Source: Chlamydia trachomatis (GTDB taxonomy: Bacteria; Chlamydiota; Chlamydiia; Chlamydiales; 2-12-FULL-49-11). Taken from it: a stretch of 13,499 bases of DNA. The position numbers and the translations under genes are program-made. Shown in pieces: positions 1-6,899 of the stretch (position 1 is the stretch's first letter; each line of letters begins with the position of its first letter). A model generated the notes under the pieces. The model saw nothing but the letters and a program-made list of their open reading frames with translations. It ran no database searches and was not told where the DNA came from. Location of the stretch: contig CAMCSI010000017.1 in the NCBI GenBank assembly GCA_945877885.1, positions 1 through 13,499 of the forward strand, in the 5' to 3' direction.

Positions 1-1495
1 ATTGTTTCTTAAATACAATCGGATCTAGCGAAGGCTCCATAGGAACGTAAAAACCTACTATTTGCCCGGCTGAATCTCTTTTAAAATAGCATCCAAATTT
101 ATTATTCAGAGAGAATGTCCAAGATCCAATAAAATGATCATACCAGAAGTGAGAAAGAACTAGTGAAAGGGATCCATATTTTATCATAAGAGCACCTTCT
201 TCTATCTCCACTTGGAGATTTCCGTAACCAGGGTGATAAAACTCTCCAATATAATCATTTACAGGGTAGGCAGTCGACGGGAACACTTCAATCTCTTCAT
301 TTTTTTCATTTAATTCAGCGTAATATTTTCTATCATTCTCTATTAAAGCCATCCAATCATCACTAAGCTCTTCTCCTAAAATACAATCAATAATAGCTCT
401 AAATAGACTTTGAATAATATCAATATCACCAGTAGAGTTTGATAAGACAATCACCCCCATTTTCTCTTTAGGTAAAAATCCTGTGAAAGATGTAAATCCT
501 TGAATATCCCCATCATGTCCTACGAGATACTTTTCTTTATACATTCCTGCATACCAGCCAAGAGCATACCCAAAACTATCACTAAAAGCTACCTGTGAGG
601 TATGCATAGCATTGAGAGTTTTGCTATTAAGAAGTTCCTTTCCATCAAAAGATCCATCGCAAAGCTGCAATTGTACCCATTTAGCCATATCCACTACATT
701 TGAATTAATAGATCCAGCAGGACCTACACTTTCCATATTATGAAAAGGAATTGATTGAAGAGTATTATTTTTAATAGTATACGGCAAAGCATAATTGTCT
801 GTTTTTTGAGAATCCATAACAGAAAAATTTGACTCATTCATCCCAAGTGGAATGAAAATTCTCGTCCGAACCGCCTCCTCCCAACTCATTTCAGTAACCC
901 TTTCTATCACAAGACCTGCCACCGCATACATCAACTTATTATGTTGAAATTCCTCTTTGAAATCCTCAGTAGAATCAAGGTGGGGGAGTCGCTCCAATAG
1001 ATCAGCTCTAGAAAACTCTTCATTATACCAAAGAAGATCGTGGCTGGGTAATCCTGACATATGCGTAACTAAATCATTAATAGTGATATGAGAGGTGGCA
1101 TATTCATCCATTAAACGAAATTCTGGAATGTATTTAACTACAGGATCATCGAATGAAATCTTACCTTCATCGGCTAGCTGACCTAAAACATGTGTTGTAA
1201 AGGCGTTAGTGCAACTACCAATACCAAAAAGTGTATTTTCATTCACTTTTAAACCCTTCGCTTTATCAGCAAAACCATACCCCTTAGTAAGCACGATTTC
1301 CCCATCAATGATGATACCAATCGAAACTCCAGGGATGGAAAAAAGATCCATCGCTTTCTCCACCATTTCATCTAATCCGTCTAATTCTCTATCAGATATC
1401 TCTATCTGACTTTGCTTTGTGATTATTTCCGAAGCCATTAAACAATTACTTATTACAAAAGTGATGGTAATAAAAGTTATACTAAAATTTTTCAT
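1..1495 (-). CDS. Secreted serine hydrolase, class C beta-lactamase/PBP-like fold with DUF3471-like C-terminus, catalytic motifs altered (3' end outside window)
   Basis: An open frame with no stop runs from an ATG at 1495 (a second in-frame ATG lies at 1501) to the left edge, at least 498 residues. Residues 1-22 form a signal peptide (Lys, hydrophobic stretch, small residues), so the protein is exported. Residues 38-380 follow the beta-lactamase/D-alanyl-D-alanine-peptidase family (for example VSIGIIIDGE, GKISFDDPVVKYIPEF, LVTHMSGLP). Residues 415-498 resemble the DUF3471 C-terminal domain (FYHPGYGNLQVE) and end in a typical IVFKK, so only a few residues are probably missing. The family's SxxK motif reads S94-C-T-N97 and its YxN motif reads H185-N-K187; only the third motif, H327-D-G329, looks normal. 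The general base/nucleophile pair is therefore incomplete, and a non-catalytic, binding or otherwise changed role is likely. The fold is fairly certain; the substrate is unknown. Confidence 0.85.
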   Translation of the reverse strand, partial: MKNFSITFITITFVISNCLMASEIITKQSQIEISDRELDGLDEMVEKAMDLFSIPGVSIGIIIDGEIVLTKGYGFADKAKGLKVNENTLFGIGSCTNAFTTHVLGQLADEGKISFDDPVVKYIPEFRLMDEYATSHITINDLVTHMSGLPSHDLLWYNEEFSRADLLERLPHLDSTEDFKEEFQHNKLMYAVAGLVIERVTEMSWEEAVRTRIFIPLGMNESNFSVMDSQKTDNYALPYTIKNNTLQSIPFHNMESVGPAGSINSNVVDMAKWVQLQLCDGSFDGKELLNSKTLNAMHTSQVAFSDSFGYALGWYAGMYKEKYLVGHDGDIQGFTSFTGFLPKEKMGVIVLSNSTGDIDIIQSLFRAIIDCILGEELSDDWMALIENDRKYYAELNEKNEEIEVFPSTAYPVNDYIGEFYHPGYGNLQVEIEEGALMIKYGSLSLVLSHFWYDHFIGSWTFSLNNKFGCYFKRDSAGQIVGFYVPMEPSLDPIVFKKQ

Positions 1496-1538
1496 TAACA
1501 TTGTGAGTCCAACCCAATTCTTTACAAATTTTTTATAA

Positions 1539-1568
1539 AATATAGCATACAAAAGGACAATGAGTCAA
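1539..1568 (-). promoter_or_regulatory. Sigma70-type promoter, extended -10, for the serine hydrolase gene
   Basis: On the minus strand TTGACT (1568-1563) is followed after 18 bases by TATATT (1544-1539), with TGC directly before the -10. Transcription would start near 1532, giving a leader of about 35 bases to the ATG at 1495 or 1501. No strong Shine-Dalgarno sequence is seen. Confidence 0.55.
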
Positions 1569-1680
1569 CTTTTATATTCTAATAATGAATGCTAAAGCAA
1601 CATTTGCTATCCCTTTTCCATATCTGATCCACATTTATCTCGATGTGTTGAAAAACTAAAACAGCTTCAACTTATTTAAG

Positions 1681-1712
1681 TTACAACCCACGAATATTAA
1701 CGTGGGTTGTAA
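1681..1712 (-). terminator. Strong hairpin after the 1722-2489 gene, possible terminator
   Basis: Perfect 12-bp arms, TTACAACCCACG (1681-1692) and CGTGGGTTGTAA (1701-1712), enclose an 8-base loop and lie 9 bases past the stop of the upstream minus-strand gene. The T-run typical of intrinsic terminators lies before the hairpin on this strand rather than after it, so it may instead protect the 3' end or act with another factor. Its position between two same-strand genes, ahead of the promoter of the next, supports a transcription boundary. Confidence 0.45.
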
Positions 1713-1721
1713 AAAAATCCC

Positions 1722-2489
1722 TTATTTCTTACTTTCAAATGTGGAATTAAAAACTTCCTTTACAAATTTGTAGCAGACAGAAAATGTAGAAAGGGCCCTT
1801 GCCCTTCTAAATGAGCCTAAGCCTAGTTGTCTTACATTATCTACCTCCAACCCATTTTGCCATCTGGTCAAGGCTGTATTGCCGGGATGACCGGCAAGAC
1901 TTCCAAGTGCTCCAGAAACAGCTGCTGCTAAGTATTCTACACTTTTGTGATCGCCAAGCATTTGCTTCATTGGTGCAGATACAACATCTGCTGCTGCAAT
2001 TCCTACCACAAAGCCTGTCTCTTGAAGTGTGATTGCTGAAGCCTTCTTAAAAGATAGCGTAGATAAAGTCTTTTTAACCCCCAAAGGTGGATTCATTGAT
2101 TGACCGTTAAAAACTGCTACAAAAGGGGAAGAAAGCACCCCAACGGCTGCTGATGCACCTAAAGTCAATGACGCTTTAGCGGCCATTGAATCCCCTGTAA
2201 AAAAATGAGGGAACATGTCAGTAAGGGCTTGTTCCACCAAAGGCTGTAAAACCATTTGAGATCCAACCAAAACTCCAGTGGACGGGGCAAGACAAACGCC
2301 CCCTTTTACAGCCTCACTTAAACTCATACTCACAGGTGTTTTTCCCATTTGCATCGCGTTTTTTGCGACCAAGTCAAAATAGGCAGGAACCACTGCAAGA
2401 GAAGCTGCAACTGGTGGCACTGCATAGGTTTTTAATGATTGCCAAAACCCTTCTTGGGATGGCGGATTTGTTGACGTTGATGTTGTCAT
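1722..2489 (-). CDS. Uncharacterised 255-residue protein with mitochondrial-carrier-like threefold repeat
   Basis: I do not recognise a named family. The start is well supported: AAGGAG stands 7 bases before the ATG. Residues 1-20 are rich in Ser, Thr and Pro with no signal peptide, a composition seen in many type III/IV effectors. The rest shows three similar units of about 80 residues, each with an Ala/Gly-rich helix that breaks at a proline and then a second amphipathic helix: roughly 22-90, 105-178 and 185-250. In the third unit P202-G-N-T-A-L-T-R-W-Q211 has the proline, basic residue and glutamine spacing of the carrier signature PxDxxKxRxQ, and GSFRRARALSTFSVCYKFVKEVF (225-247, given here only as its ends: GSFRRARAL and CYKFVKEVF) resembles the carrier's even-numbered helix. 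Acidic signature residues are mostly missing, so a carrier relationship is inference. Alternatives are an unrelated membrane-associated or effector protein. Confidence 0.75.
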   Translation of the reverse strand: MTTSTSTNPPSQEGFWQSLKTYAVPPVAASLAVVPAYFDLVAKNAMQMGKTPVSMSLSEAVKGGVCLAPSTGVLVGSQMVLQPLVEQALTDMFPHFFTGDSMAAKASLTLGASAAVGVLSSPFVAVFNGQSMNPPLGVKKTLSTLSFKKASAITLQETGFVVGIAAADVVSAPMKQMLGDHKSVEYLAAAVSGALGSLAGHPGNTALTRWQNGLEVDNVRQLGLGSFRRARALSTFSVCYKFVKEVFNSTFESKK

Positions 2490-2496
2490 AAAATAA

Positions 2497-2502
2497 CTCC
2501 TT
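2497..2502 (-). promoter_or_regulatory. Ribosome binding site deciding the start of the 255-residue protein
   Basis: AAGGAG on the minus strand, 7 bases before the ATG at 2489. It is one of the clearest such sites in the window and makes the ATG start secure. Confidence 0.75.
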
Positions 2503-2732
2503 ATTAATTATTATATTAAAATTGATAGCTCAAGACTAACTTTGTAATCTGGGCCCGTTAAACTTAAAAAATGTATAGAAAAAAGATAATATTATTCGCC
2601 TAGAGGCGAAGTAGAGAAATAGAAAGAATTAAGATGGAATTTTGAAAACTAAAAGAAGATGATACCCTACCCATCTGGGAAGTATCTGAAAAAAAGGATT
2701 TTTTTATCTCTCTTGTACTCATAATACTTTAT

Positions 2733-2761
2733 ATTATGATTAGTTATGAGATTATTATCAA
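2733..2761 (-). promoter_or_regulatory. Candidate promoter for the carrier-like gene
   Basis: On the minus strand TTGATA (2761-2756), 17 bases, then CATAAT (2738-2733). Transcription would start near 2726, leaving a leader of about 235 bases. The region is very AT-rich, so chance matches are likely. A TATAAT at 2515-2510 is an alternative but sits almost on the ribosome site and lacks a good -35. Confidence 0.3.
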
Positions 2762-2816
2762 GTTATTTTCATAATATTTTTTTATATGAGTTTTATCACG
2801 TTAATTATTAACCACT

Positions 2817-2903
2817 TATATATTTAAAGCGAAGGCTAAAATTTTGATGCAAAGCCGACGCCGTCAAAATTCTCAGATTCAGCTGCAACGAGTATATATT
2901 TAA
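2817..2903. repeat. Short element bounded by 11-bp direct repeats, containing a hairpin
   Basis: The 11-mer TATATATTTAA occurs at 2817-2827 and again at 2893-2903, enclosing 65 bases that are clearly more GC-rich than the flanks. Inside, AATTTTGA (2840-2847) and TCAAAATT (2864-2871) can form a stem with a 16-base loop. The right copy overlaps the stop codon of the ABC exporter gene (2900-2902). The layout fits a small inserted or slipped element with a target-like duplication, or a terminator for the exporter gene. Only one copy is in the window, so a dispersed repeat cannot be shown here. Confidence 0.35.
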
Positions 2904-4672
2904 TTTGGTAAAAATCCACCCACTTGCATATTCCACATCTTTGTATATAAGCCATTTTGGCTCATCAAAGATGAGTGTGTCCCCTCCTCTACAATCTTGC
3001 CTTTATCAAATACTAGAATACGGTCCATGTAAGAGAGGGTTGAAAGGCGATGGGCGATCACAATAGAGGTTCTGTTTTGCATTAATTCCTGCAAACTATC
3101 TTGAATATATTTTTCTGTTACTGAATCCAAAGAAGAAGTTGCCTCATCCAAAATAAGGATGGGAGCATCGGCCAAAATTGCTCTTGCAATGGCGATTCTT
3201 TGTCTTTCCCCACCTGATAACTTTGCCCCCTTTTCCCCTACCCTTGCCTCATACCCAGCCGGAACCCCTTTAATAAATTCATCTGAGTGCGAAAGAGTAG
3301 CTGCTTTAAAAATTTCTTCTTCTGTCGCATTAAGTTTTCCATAGCTTATATTTTCACGTAAAGTTCTATGAAAGAGAGAAGGATCTTGAGGAATTAATGC
3401 GATTTTGCGCCGTAATGACTCAAGAGATACATTTTCAATGTTTTGTCCATCTATCAAGATTTTACCGCCCTGAAGAGGAAAAAATCGCAAAACAAGGTTG
3501 ATAAATGTGGATTTTCCAGCGCCAGTATAGCCGACCAAGCCCACCTTTTCTCCACCTTTGATATGGACATTTTTATTGGAAAAAAGCTTTTTCTCCCCAT
3601 ACCCGAAAGAGACATTATCAAAAACTATCTCACCGGTTTGAATCTTTAACTCTTTAGCGCCCCCTTTATCACCCAAATCCTCTGGATCAAGCATTACAGA
3701 GTAGGCTTGTTTAGCAATTCCAAACGATTGAAAAAATAATGGTAACGCACCACCAACTGCCCACATGATCGCTGCTAAATTCCAAATGGTGCCAAAAACT
3801 TGAGCAACTTCGCCTGTGGTAATCTGATGATCAAGCCATAAATGGATGATGAATCCATTGATTCCTAAAAAGCAAATCGTTGTAAAGAAAAATGAGGTCA
3901 CGCAACGCATCTTCTCCACATATCTTCTGGCAGAAATATTACTTTTTTCTTCCTCAGCCTGAAAAGGCAAAAGTGCATCTTTTTCATACTTAAAGCGGTA
4001 GAATAAATTTACGGTAAAATAGTTAGTCAAGCTATCGACAATTTTGCCTACAAGATTAGTTCGTGAGCTTGCATGACGATGTTCATAAACATCACATCTT
4101 TTGCTAAAAAATAAACAGATGGAAAGATGAATAAAAACCCAGGAAAGAAAAATTCCAGCAATGACAGGATGGACAAACCAAAGAAACGCCGATCCAATAA
4201 TTGAGGCTGCAACTGAGGAAATAATAGGCCAAAACAACTGTTGAAGGATCGATTCTACCGCCGTGGTCATATCGGTAATTTTACCTATCAAACTACCAAC
4301 AAATCGCTCATTGAAATATAAAGGAGAATGCTTTTGCACATGTGCAAACATCGTCATACGGATATCTGCCTGAAGTTTTGGAATAGCCTTTGCCATCAAA
4401 AGTCCCATAGTACGAGAGTTAATTTCAATGAACACAATAAAACAAACACTAAAAATAATAGGCGCCTGAAGAGCCTGCCATGCTAAAGCGCGATTTACTT
4501 CGTTTTGCGTAAAAATATCTATCACCGATCTCAAGATAAATGGCCAAAGGATGATGTCAATACAATTTAGACAATCTTGAATCAAAATGGAGCAAAACCT
4601 TAATTTTTGCTTTTGTAGAAAAATCCAAAAGAAACCAATTAACTCCCTATAGGGGATCATTTTTTGACTCAT
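2900..4672 (-). CDS. ABC exporter, fused permease and ATPase (MsbA/MDR-like half-transporter)
   Basis: A 590-residue half-transporter that would work as a dimer in the inner membrane and expel lipids, peptides or drugs. The first 310 residues hold about six membrane helices; the ATPase fills the C-terminal 240. All ATPase motifs are intact: Walker A GYTGAGKST (381-389), Q-loop Q429, signature LSGGERQR (486-493), Walker B ILILDEA (505-511), D-loop SSLD and H-loop H541 in IAHRLST. The frame can be extended 22 codons to a TTG at 4738, but that codon has no ribosome site, whereas the chosen ATG has GGAAG 5 bases upstream. A possible promoter (TTGATT/GATAAT) lies inside the extension. The gene is divergent from the chloramphenicol acetyltransferase gene, which suggests a drug-export role, but the substrate cannot be read from the sequence. 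Confidence 0.9.
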   Translation of the reverse strand: MSQKMIPYRELIGFFWIFLQKQKLRFCSILIQDCLNCIDIILWPFILRSVIDIFTQNEVNRALAWQALQAPIIFSVCFIVFIEINSRTMGLLMAKAIPKLQADIRMTMFAHVQKHSPLYFNERFVGSLIGKITDMTTAVESILQQLFWPIISSVAASIIGSAFLWFVHPVIAGIFLSWVFIHLSICLFFSKRCDVYEHRHASSRTNLVGKIVDSLTNYFTVNLFYRFKYEKDALLPFQAEEEKSNISARRYVEKMRCVTSFFFTTICFLGINGFIIHLWLDHQITTGEVAQVFGTIWNLAAIMWAVGGALPLFFQSFGIAKQAYSVMLDPEDLGDKGGAKELKIQTGEIVFDNVSFGYGEKKLFSNKNVHIKGGEKVGLVGYTGAGKSTFINLVLRFFPLQGGKILIDGQNIENVSLESLRRKIALIPQDPSLFHRTLRENISYGKLNATEEEIFKAATLSHSDEFIKGVPAGYEARVGEKGAKLSGGERQRIAIARAILADAPILILDEATSSLDSVTEKYIQDSLQELMQNRTSIVIAHRLSTLSYMDRILVFDKGKIVEEGTHSSLMSQNGLYTKMWNMQVGGFLPN

Positions 4673-4708
4673 AGTATCTTCCATCGCTTCTATACTTTGT
4701 TTTAAGTG

Positions 4709-4738
4709 ATTATCCACCTTAGATGATGAATAAATCAA
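4709..4738 (-). promoter_or_regulatory. Candidate promoter for the ABC exporter gene
   Basis: TTGATT (4738-4733), an 18-base spacer and GATAAT (4714-4709) on the minus strand. Transcription would start near 4702, about 30 bases before the preferred ATG at 4672. If real it rules out the longer TTG-started protein from this promoter. Confidence 0.35.
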
Positions 4739-4748
4739 GAAGTAAATC

Positions 4749-4777
4749 TTGCTGTCATCAAGACCTTTTGCTATAGT
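4749..4777 (+). promoter_or_regulatory. Promoter for the chloramphenicol acetyltransferase gene, extended -10
   Basis: TTGCTG (4749-4754), a 17-base spacer and TATAGT (4772-4777), with TGC directly before the -10. Transcription would start near 4784, giving a leader of about 20 bases. That is too short for the leader-peptide attenuation that controls some inducible cat genes. Confidence 0.5.
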
Positions 4778-4797
4778 TCCTCCAACTAATAGAACAA
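4770..4797 (-). promoter_or_regulatory. Second candidate promoter for the ABC exporter, overlapping the cat promoter
   Basis: TTGTTC (4797-4792), 16 bases, TATAGC (4775-4770) on the minus strand. Its -10 shares bases with the -10 of the plus-strand cat promoter, so the two could compete for polymerase. Confidence 0.3.
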
Positions 4798-4803
4798 AAA
4801 ACT

Positions 4804-5460
4804 ATGAAAAAAATACCGGCTATGCATTTTAAACCCATAGAGATTTCTCAGTGGAATCGTAGAGAATATTTTGAACTCTACCTCAATCAAATCCCATGCA
4901 GCTATAGCATGACCTTTAATCTAGATTTGACTGCAATGCTTAAAGAAATAAAAGACCAGGATATCAAACTTTACCCGGCAATGATCTATTTACTCACTAA
5001 GGTGGTAAATAATCATGAAGAATTTCGCATGGCGTTTGATGAAGACGGTAGAGTTGGAATTTATGATTTTCTTCACCCCTCATATACAATATTTCAAAAA
5101 TCGACCGAAACATTTACAAACCTTTGGACCGAATATACTGGGTCATTTCCCGAATTTTACAAACGTTATGAATCAGATGTAAGAAAGTACGGCCTAATCA
5201 AAGCCTTTATGGCAAAACCAGATACCCCGCAAAATATTTTCCCTATTTCAAGCATTCCCTGGGTAAGCTTTACAGGTTTTAACTTAAATATACCAAAGGC
5301 AACAAACTATCTACTTCCTATTTTCACAACAGGTAAGTATTTCCATGAAAATGGTAAAACTTTACTTCCAATTTCTATTCAAGTACATCATGCAGTTTGC
5401 GATGGATTCCACGTTGCAAGATTCGTAAATGAACTCCAAGAAGCGATGAATGCATATTGA
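4804..5460 (+). CDS. cat: Type A chloramphenicol O-acetyltransferase
   Basis: The enzyme moves an acetyl group from acetyl-CoA to the 3-hydroxyl of chloramphenicol in the cytoplasm, as a trimer. At 218 residues it has the full family length. The diagnostic C-terminal motif QVHHAVCDGFH (193-203) is intact, with catalytic H196 and structural D200. SFTGFNLNI (155-163) carries the serine/threonine segment that binds the substrate in classical CATs, and the N-terminal pattern W-x-R-x-E-x-F is also kept. No Shine-Dalgarno sequence is obvious, and a second in-frame ATG at codon 7 (4822) could be the true start. The gene faces away from the ABC exporter and its stop lies 5 bases from the converging csaA end. 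Some CatA-like proteins acetylate other substrates, so resistance is likely but not proven. Confidence 0.93.
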   Translation: MKKIPAMHFKPIEISQWNRREYFELYLNQIPCSYSMTFNLDLTAMLKEIKDQDIKLYPAMIYLLTKVVNNHEEFRMAFDEDGRVGIYDFLHPSYTIFQKSTETFTNLWTEYTGSFPEFYKRYESDVRKYGLIKAFMAKPDTPQNIFPISSIPWVSFTGFNLNIPKATNYLLPIFTTGKYFHENGKTLLPISIQVHHAVCDGFHVARFVNELQEAMNAY

Positions 5461-5465
5461 TGCTT

Positions 5466-5822
5466 TTAAAAGAGCTTTCCACCAATTTTAGCTTCAGCAA
5501 AGGGGGTAATAAATGTGGCCTCGCCGCTATCTGCTTTTGGAAATTGCACTCCTAAAACCAAAACATCTGAAACAGTAGCCCCCATCTGTCTTGGGGAAAA
5601 GTTCAAGACACCTAATACAAGCTTACCTTTGATCTCTTCGAGTGAGTGCCCCGTAAATCTTCCTACACTAGTTTTAATCCCGAATTTTCCAAAATCGATT
5701 GTCATTTTATAGGCTTTTTTAGGAGCTAAAGGCTCTTCTTCGACGCTTATAACCCTTCCTAAGCGAATTTCTAGTTTGTCAAATGTATCTTCTTTTGAAA
5801 CTATTTCTTTTTCTTCTTTCAT
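5466..5822 (-). CDS. csaA: CsaA-type tRNA-binding domain protein
   Basis: A 118-residue protein made almost wholly of one tRNA-binding OB-fold domain, related to the C-terminal domain of bacterial methionyl-tRNA synthetase. CsaA proteins form dimers and were first linked to protein secretion/chaperone activity; binding of tRNA is the better supported property. Family hallmarks are visible: F-D-K-L-E-I-R-L-G-R-V near residue 14, AYKMTIDFG (37-45), the NFSPRQMG loop (74-81) and a C-terminal GGKLF. AAGGAG lies 6 bases before the ATG and overlaps the stop codon of the preceding MarR-GNAT gene, so the two are probably co-transcribed and translationally coupled. Its place in a drug-handling block is unexplained. 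The stop is 5 bases from the converging cat stop, with no terminator visible between them. Confidence 0.9.
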   Translation of the reverse strand: MKEEKEIVSKEDTFDKLEIRLGRVISVEEEPLAPKKAYKMTIDFGKFGIKTSVGRFTGHSLEEIKGKLVLGVLNFSPRQMGATVSDVLVLGVQFPKADSGEATFITPFAEAKIGGKLF

Positions 5823-5828
5823 AAAACA

Positions 5829-5834
5829 CTCCTT
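5829..5834 (-). promoter_or_regulatory. csaA ribosome binding site overlapping the upstream stop codon
   Basis: AAGGAG on the minus strand, 6 bases before the csaA ATG, sharing bases with the TAA stop (5835-5833) of the MarR-GNAT gene. This supports coupled translation. Confidence 0.7.
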
Positions 5835-6870
5835 AATCAGTTAGTTTTCGATAGAAAATATGTCCATCTTGATAACTTCCATCTGAATTTCGAACAGCTT
5901 CTGGGAGGGTACCAATAATGTTAAAACCAAGCTTTTGATAAAGCTTGATCGCAGTGATATTTTGACTTAGTACCATATTAAACTGCATGGCTAAAAACCC
6001 TAAATCCTTAGCGATCTTTAATGAAGCATTGATAAGAAGGGTACCAATTCCCCGGCCCCGATAGGAGGATTTTATCATAAAAGCGGCATTTGCAATATGA
6101 TCCGACCTCCCTGAAAAATTTGGTCTAAGATAAAAACCACCAATCAGTTCATTATTAGAGCAATGGCATACATAGACATGAGATGCTGTGGTAAAAAACT
6201 GCCGATAAAACTCCTGGACTGAGTTGCTCTCATAAGGAAATTGCGTGCCTGAATCAACAACCTCCCGAAATATCCCATAGAGACAATGTTCATCTTTCTC
6301 ACAAAATGGCCTTAGTGTAAATCCACGCTCACTCAACTGCCTATGAATCTCTAGCAAATTTTTAGAGGAGTTTTTTGGATTTGATTTTTCATCCTGCTTT
6401 TTTGATGAAACAATCTCTTTGTTTTGCAATCGTGAGTTTTTTAACCCTTTTGCATATAGATAGACTCCTTGATGAACAAGGTCAATCTCCTCTGTGCTTA
6501 AGGTTAACAGAGCCTTTTTTGTTTGCTTAAAAGCAATAGGTTCAAATGTTTTAAGAGTTTTTAACCCCAACTCGGTTAAATAAAGAAATCTCTTTCTTTT
6601 ATCCTTTTCATCCAAAACGCACCTAACATACCCTTTTTTAATAGCTTTTTCGATCAATCTGCTCACTGTAGACTTATCAACCAATAAACGTTCCGCGATT
6701 TCCCCCATCGTTGGACCTGTTGTGCAAGTGCTTAATTCAATGAGAAGATGACGTTCCGCAAGTGTCACACCAATTTCAAAATAGGCATCATTAAGAAGCC
6801 CAAGTTCTCTTACAACGTCTCTAGCATTGTGTCTTAAGAGATTGATTTCTTTGGTTGAAAGATTTTTCAT
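5833..6870 (-). CDS. MarR-family regulator fused to a GNAT N-acetyltransferase
   Basis: A 345-residue two-domain protein. Residues 1-145 are a MarR winged helix: recognition helix D65-K-S-T-V-S-R71 and basic wing DEKDKRKRFLYLTELG (87-102). A charged linker (about 151-175) leads to a GNAT domain (182-345) with the acetyl-CoA loop R271-G-R-G-I-G276 and the NxxAxxLYxKLGF signature (304-316). Fused proteins of this type are known; MarR proteins usually bind a small ligand and release DNA, and GNAT domains acetylate amines, but the substrate here is unknown. An ATG nine codons upstream (6897) is possible, but it falls inside the operator palindrome and next to the likely transcription start, so ATG 6870 is preferred although its ribosome site is weak. 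It sits between the MFS exporter and csaA on the same strand and may control the exporter, itself and perhaps the divergent biosynthetic operon. Confidence 0.9.
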   Translation of the reverse strand: MKNLSTKEINLLRHNARDVVRELGLLNDAYFEIGVTLAERHLLIELSTCTTGPTMGEIAERLLVDKSTVSRLIEKAIKKGYVRCVLDEKDKRKRFLYLTELGLKTLKTFEPIAFKQTKKALLTLSTEEIDLVHQGVYLYAKGLKNSRLQNKEIVSSKKQDEKSNPKNSSKNLLEIHRQLSERGFTLRPFCEKDEHCLYGIFREVVDSGTQFPYESNSVQEFYRQFFTTASHVYVCHCSNNELIGGFYLRPNFSGRSDHIANAAFMIKSSYRGRGIGTLLINASLKIAKDLGFLAMQFNMVLSQNITAIKLYQKLGFNIIGTLPEAVRNSDGSYQDGHIFYRKLTD

Positions 6871-6883
6871 AAAAAACCAGATA

Positions 6884-6898
6884 GTTGTATAATACAAC
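6884..6898. promoter_or_regulatory. Perfect palindromic operator, probable MarR self-binding site
   Basis: GTTGTA-TAA-TACAAC is a 15-bp perfect inverted repeat located 1 base after the -10 element and over the expected transcription start of the MarR-GNAT gene. MarR dimers bind palindromes of about this size, and this position would block polymerase. Assignment to this regulator is inference from position. Confidence 0.55.
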
Positions 6899-6899
6899 C

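Larger units (their letters stand above)
2490..2899. other. 410-base AT-rich intergenic region without a gene
   Basis: No coding frame is supported on either strand. It holds a small perfect hairpin TTCGCC-taga-GGCGAA (2595-2610), an imperfect hairpin with GATAC/GTATC ends around CCC-ATCT-GGG (2661-2686), a very AT-rich part (2700-2820) with the inverted repeat CATAATA/TATTATG (2720-2738) and several copies of TATGAG, and at its right end the direct-repeat-bounded element described separately. Confidence 0.6.

Noticed and set aside
1209..1409. Open frame on the plus strand inside the serine hydrolase gene
   Set aside because: Antisense to a long conserved minus-strand gene, with no ribosome site and no family resemblance.
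2510..2515. TATAAT just upstream of the carrier-like gene as its -10
   Set aside because: Transcription would start almost on the ribosome site, and only a poor -35 (TTAGTC, 18 bases upstream) is present.
3159..3649. Two short plus-strand frames within the ABC exporter
   Set aside because: They lie opposite the conserved ATPase domain, which explains their composition; no start signals.
5456..5475. CTTTTAAAAG palindrome between cat and csaA as a bidirectional terminator
   Set aside because: All A/T core with no GC stem, and part of it lies in the csaA coding end.
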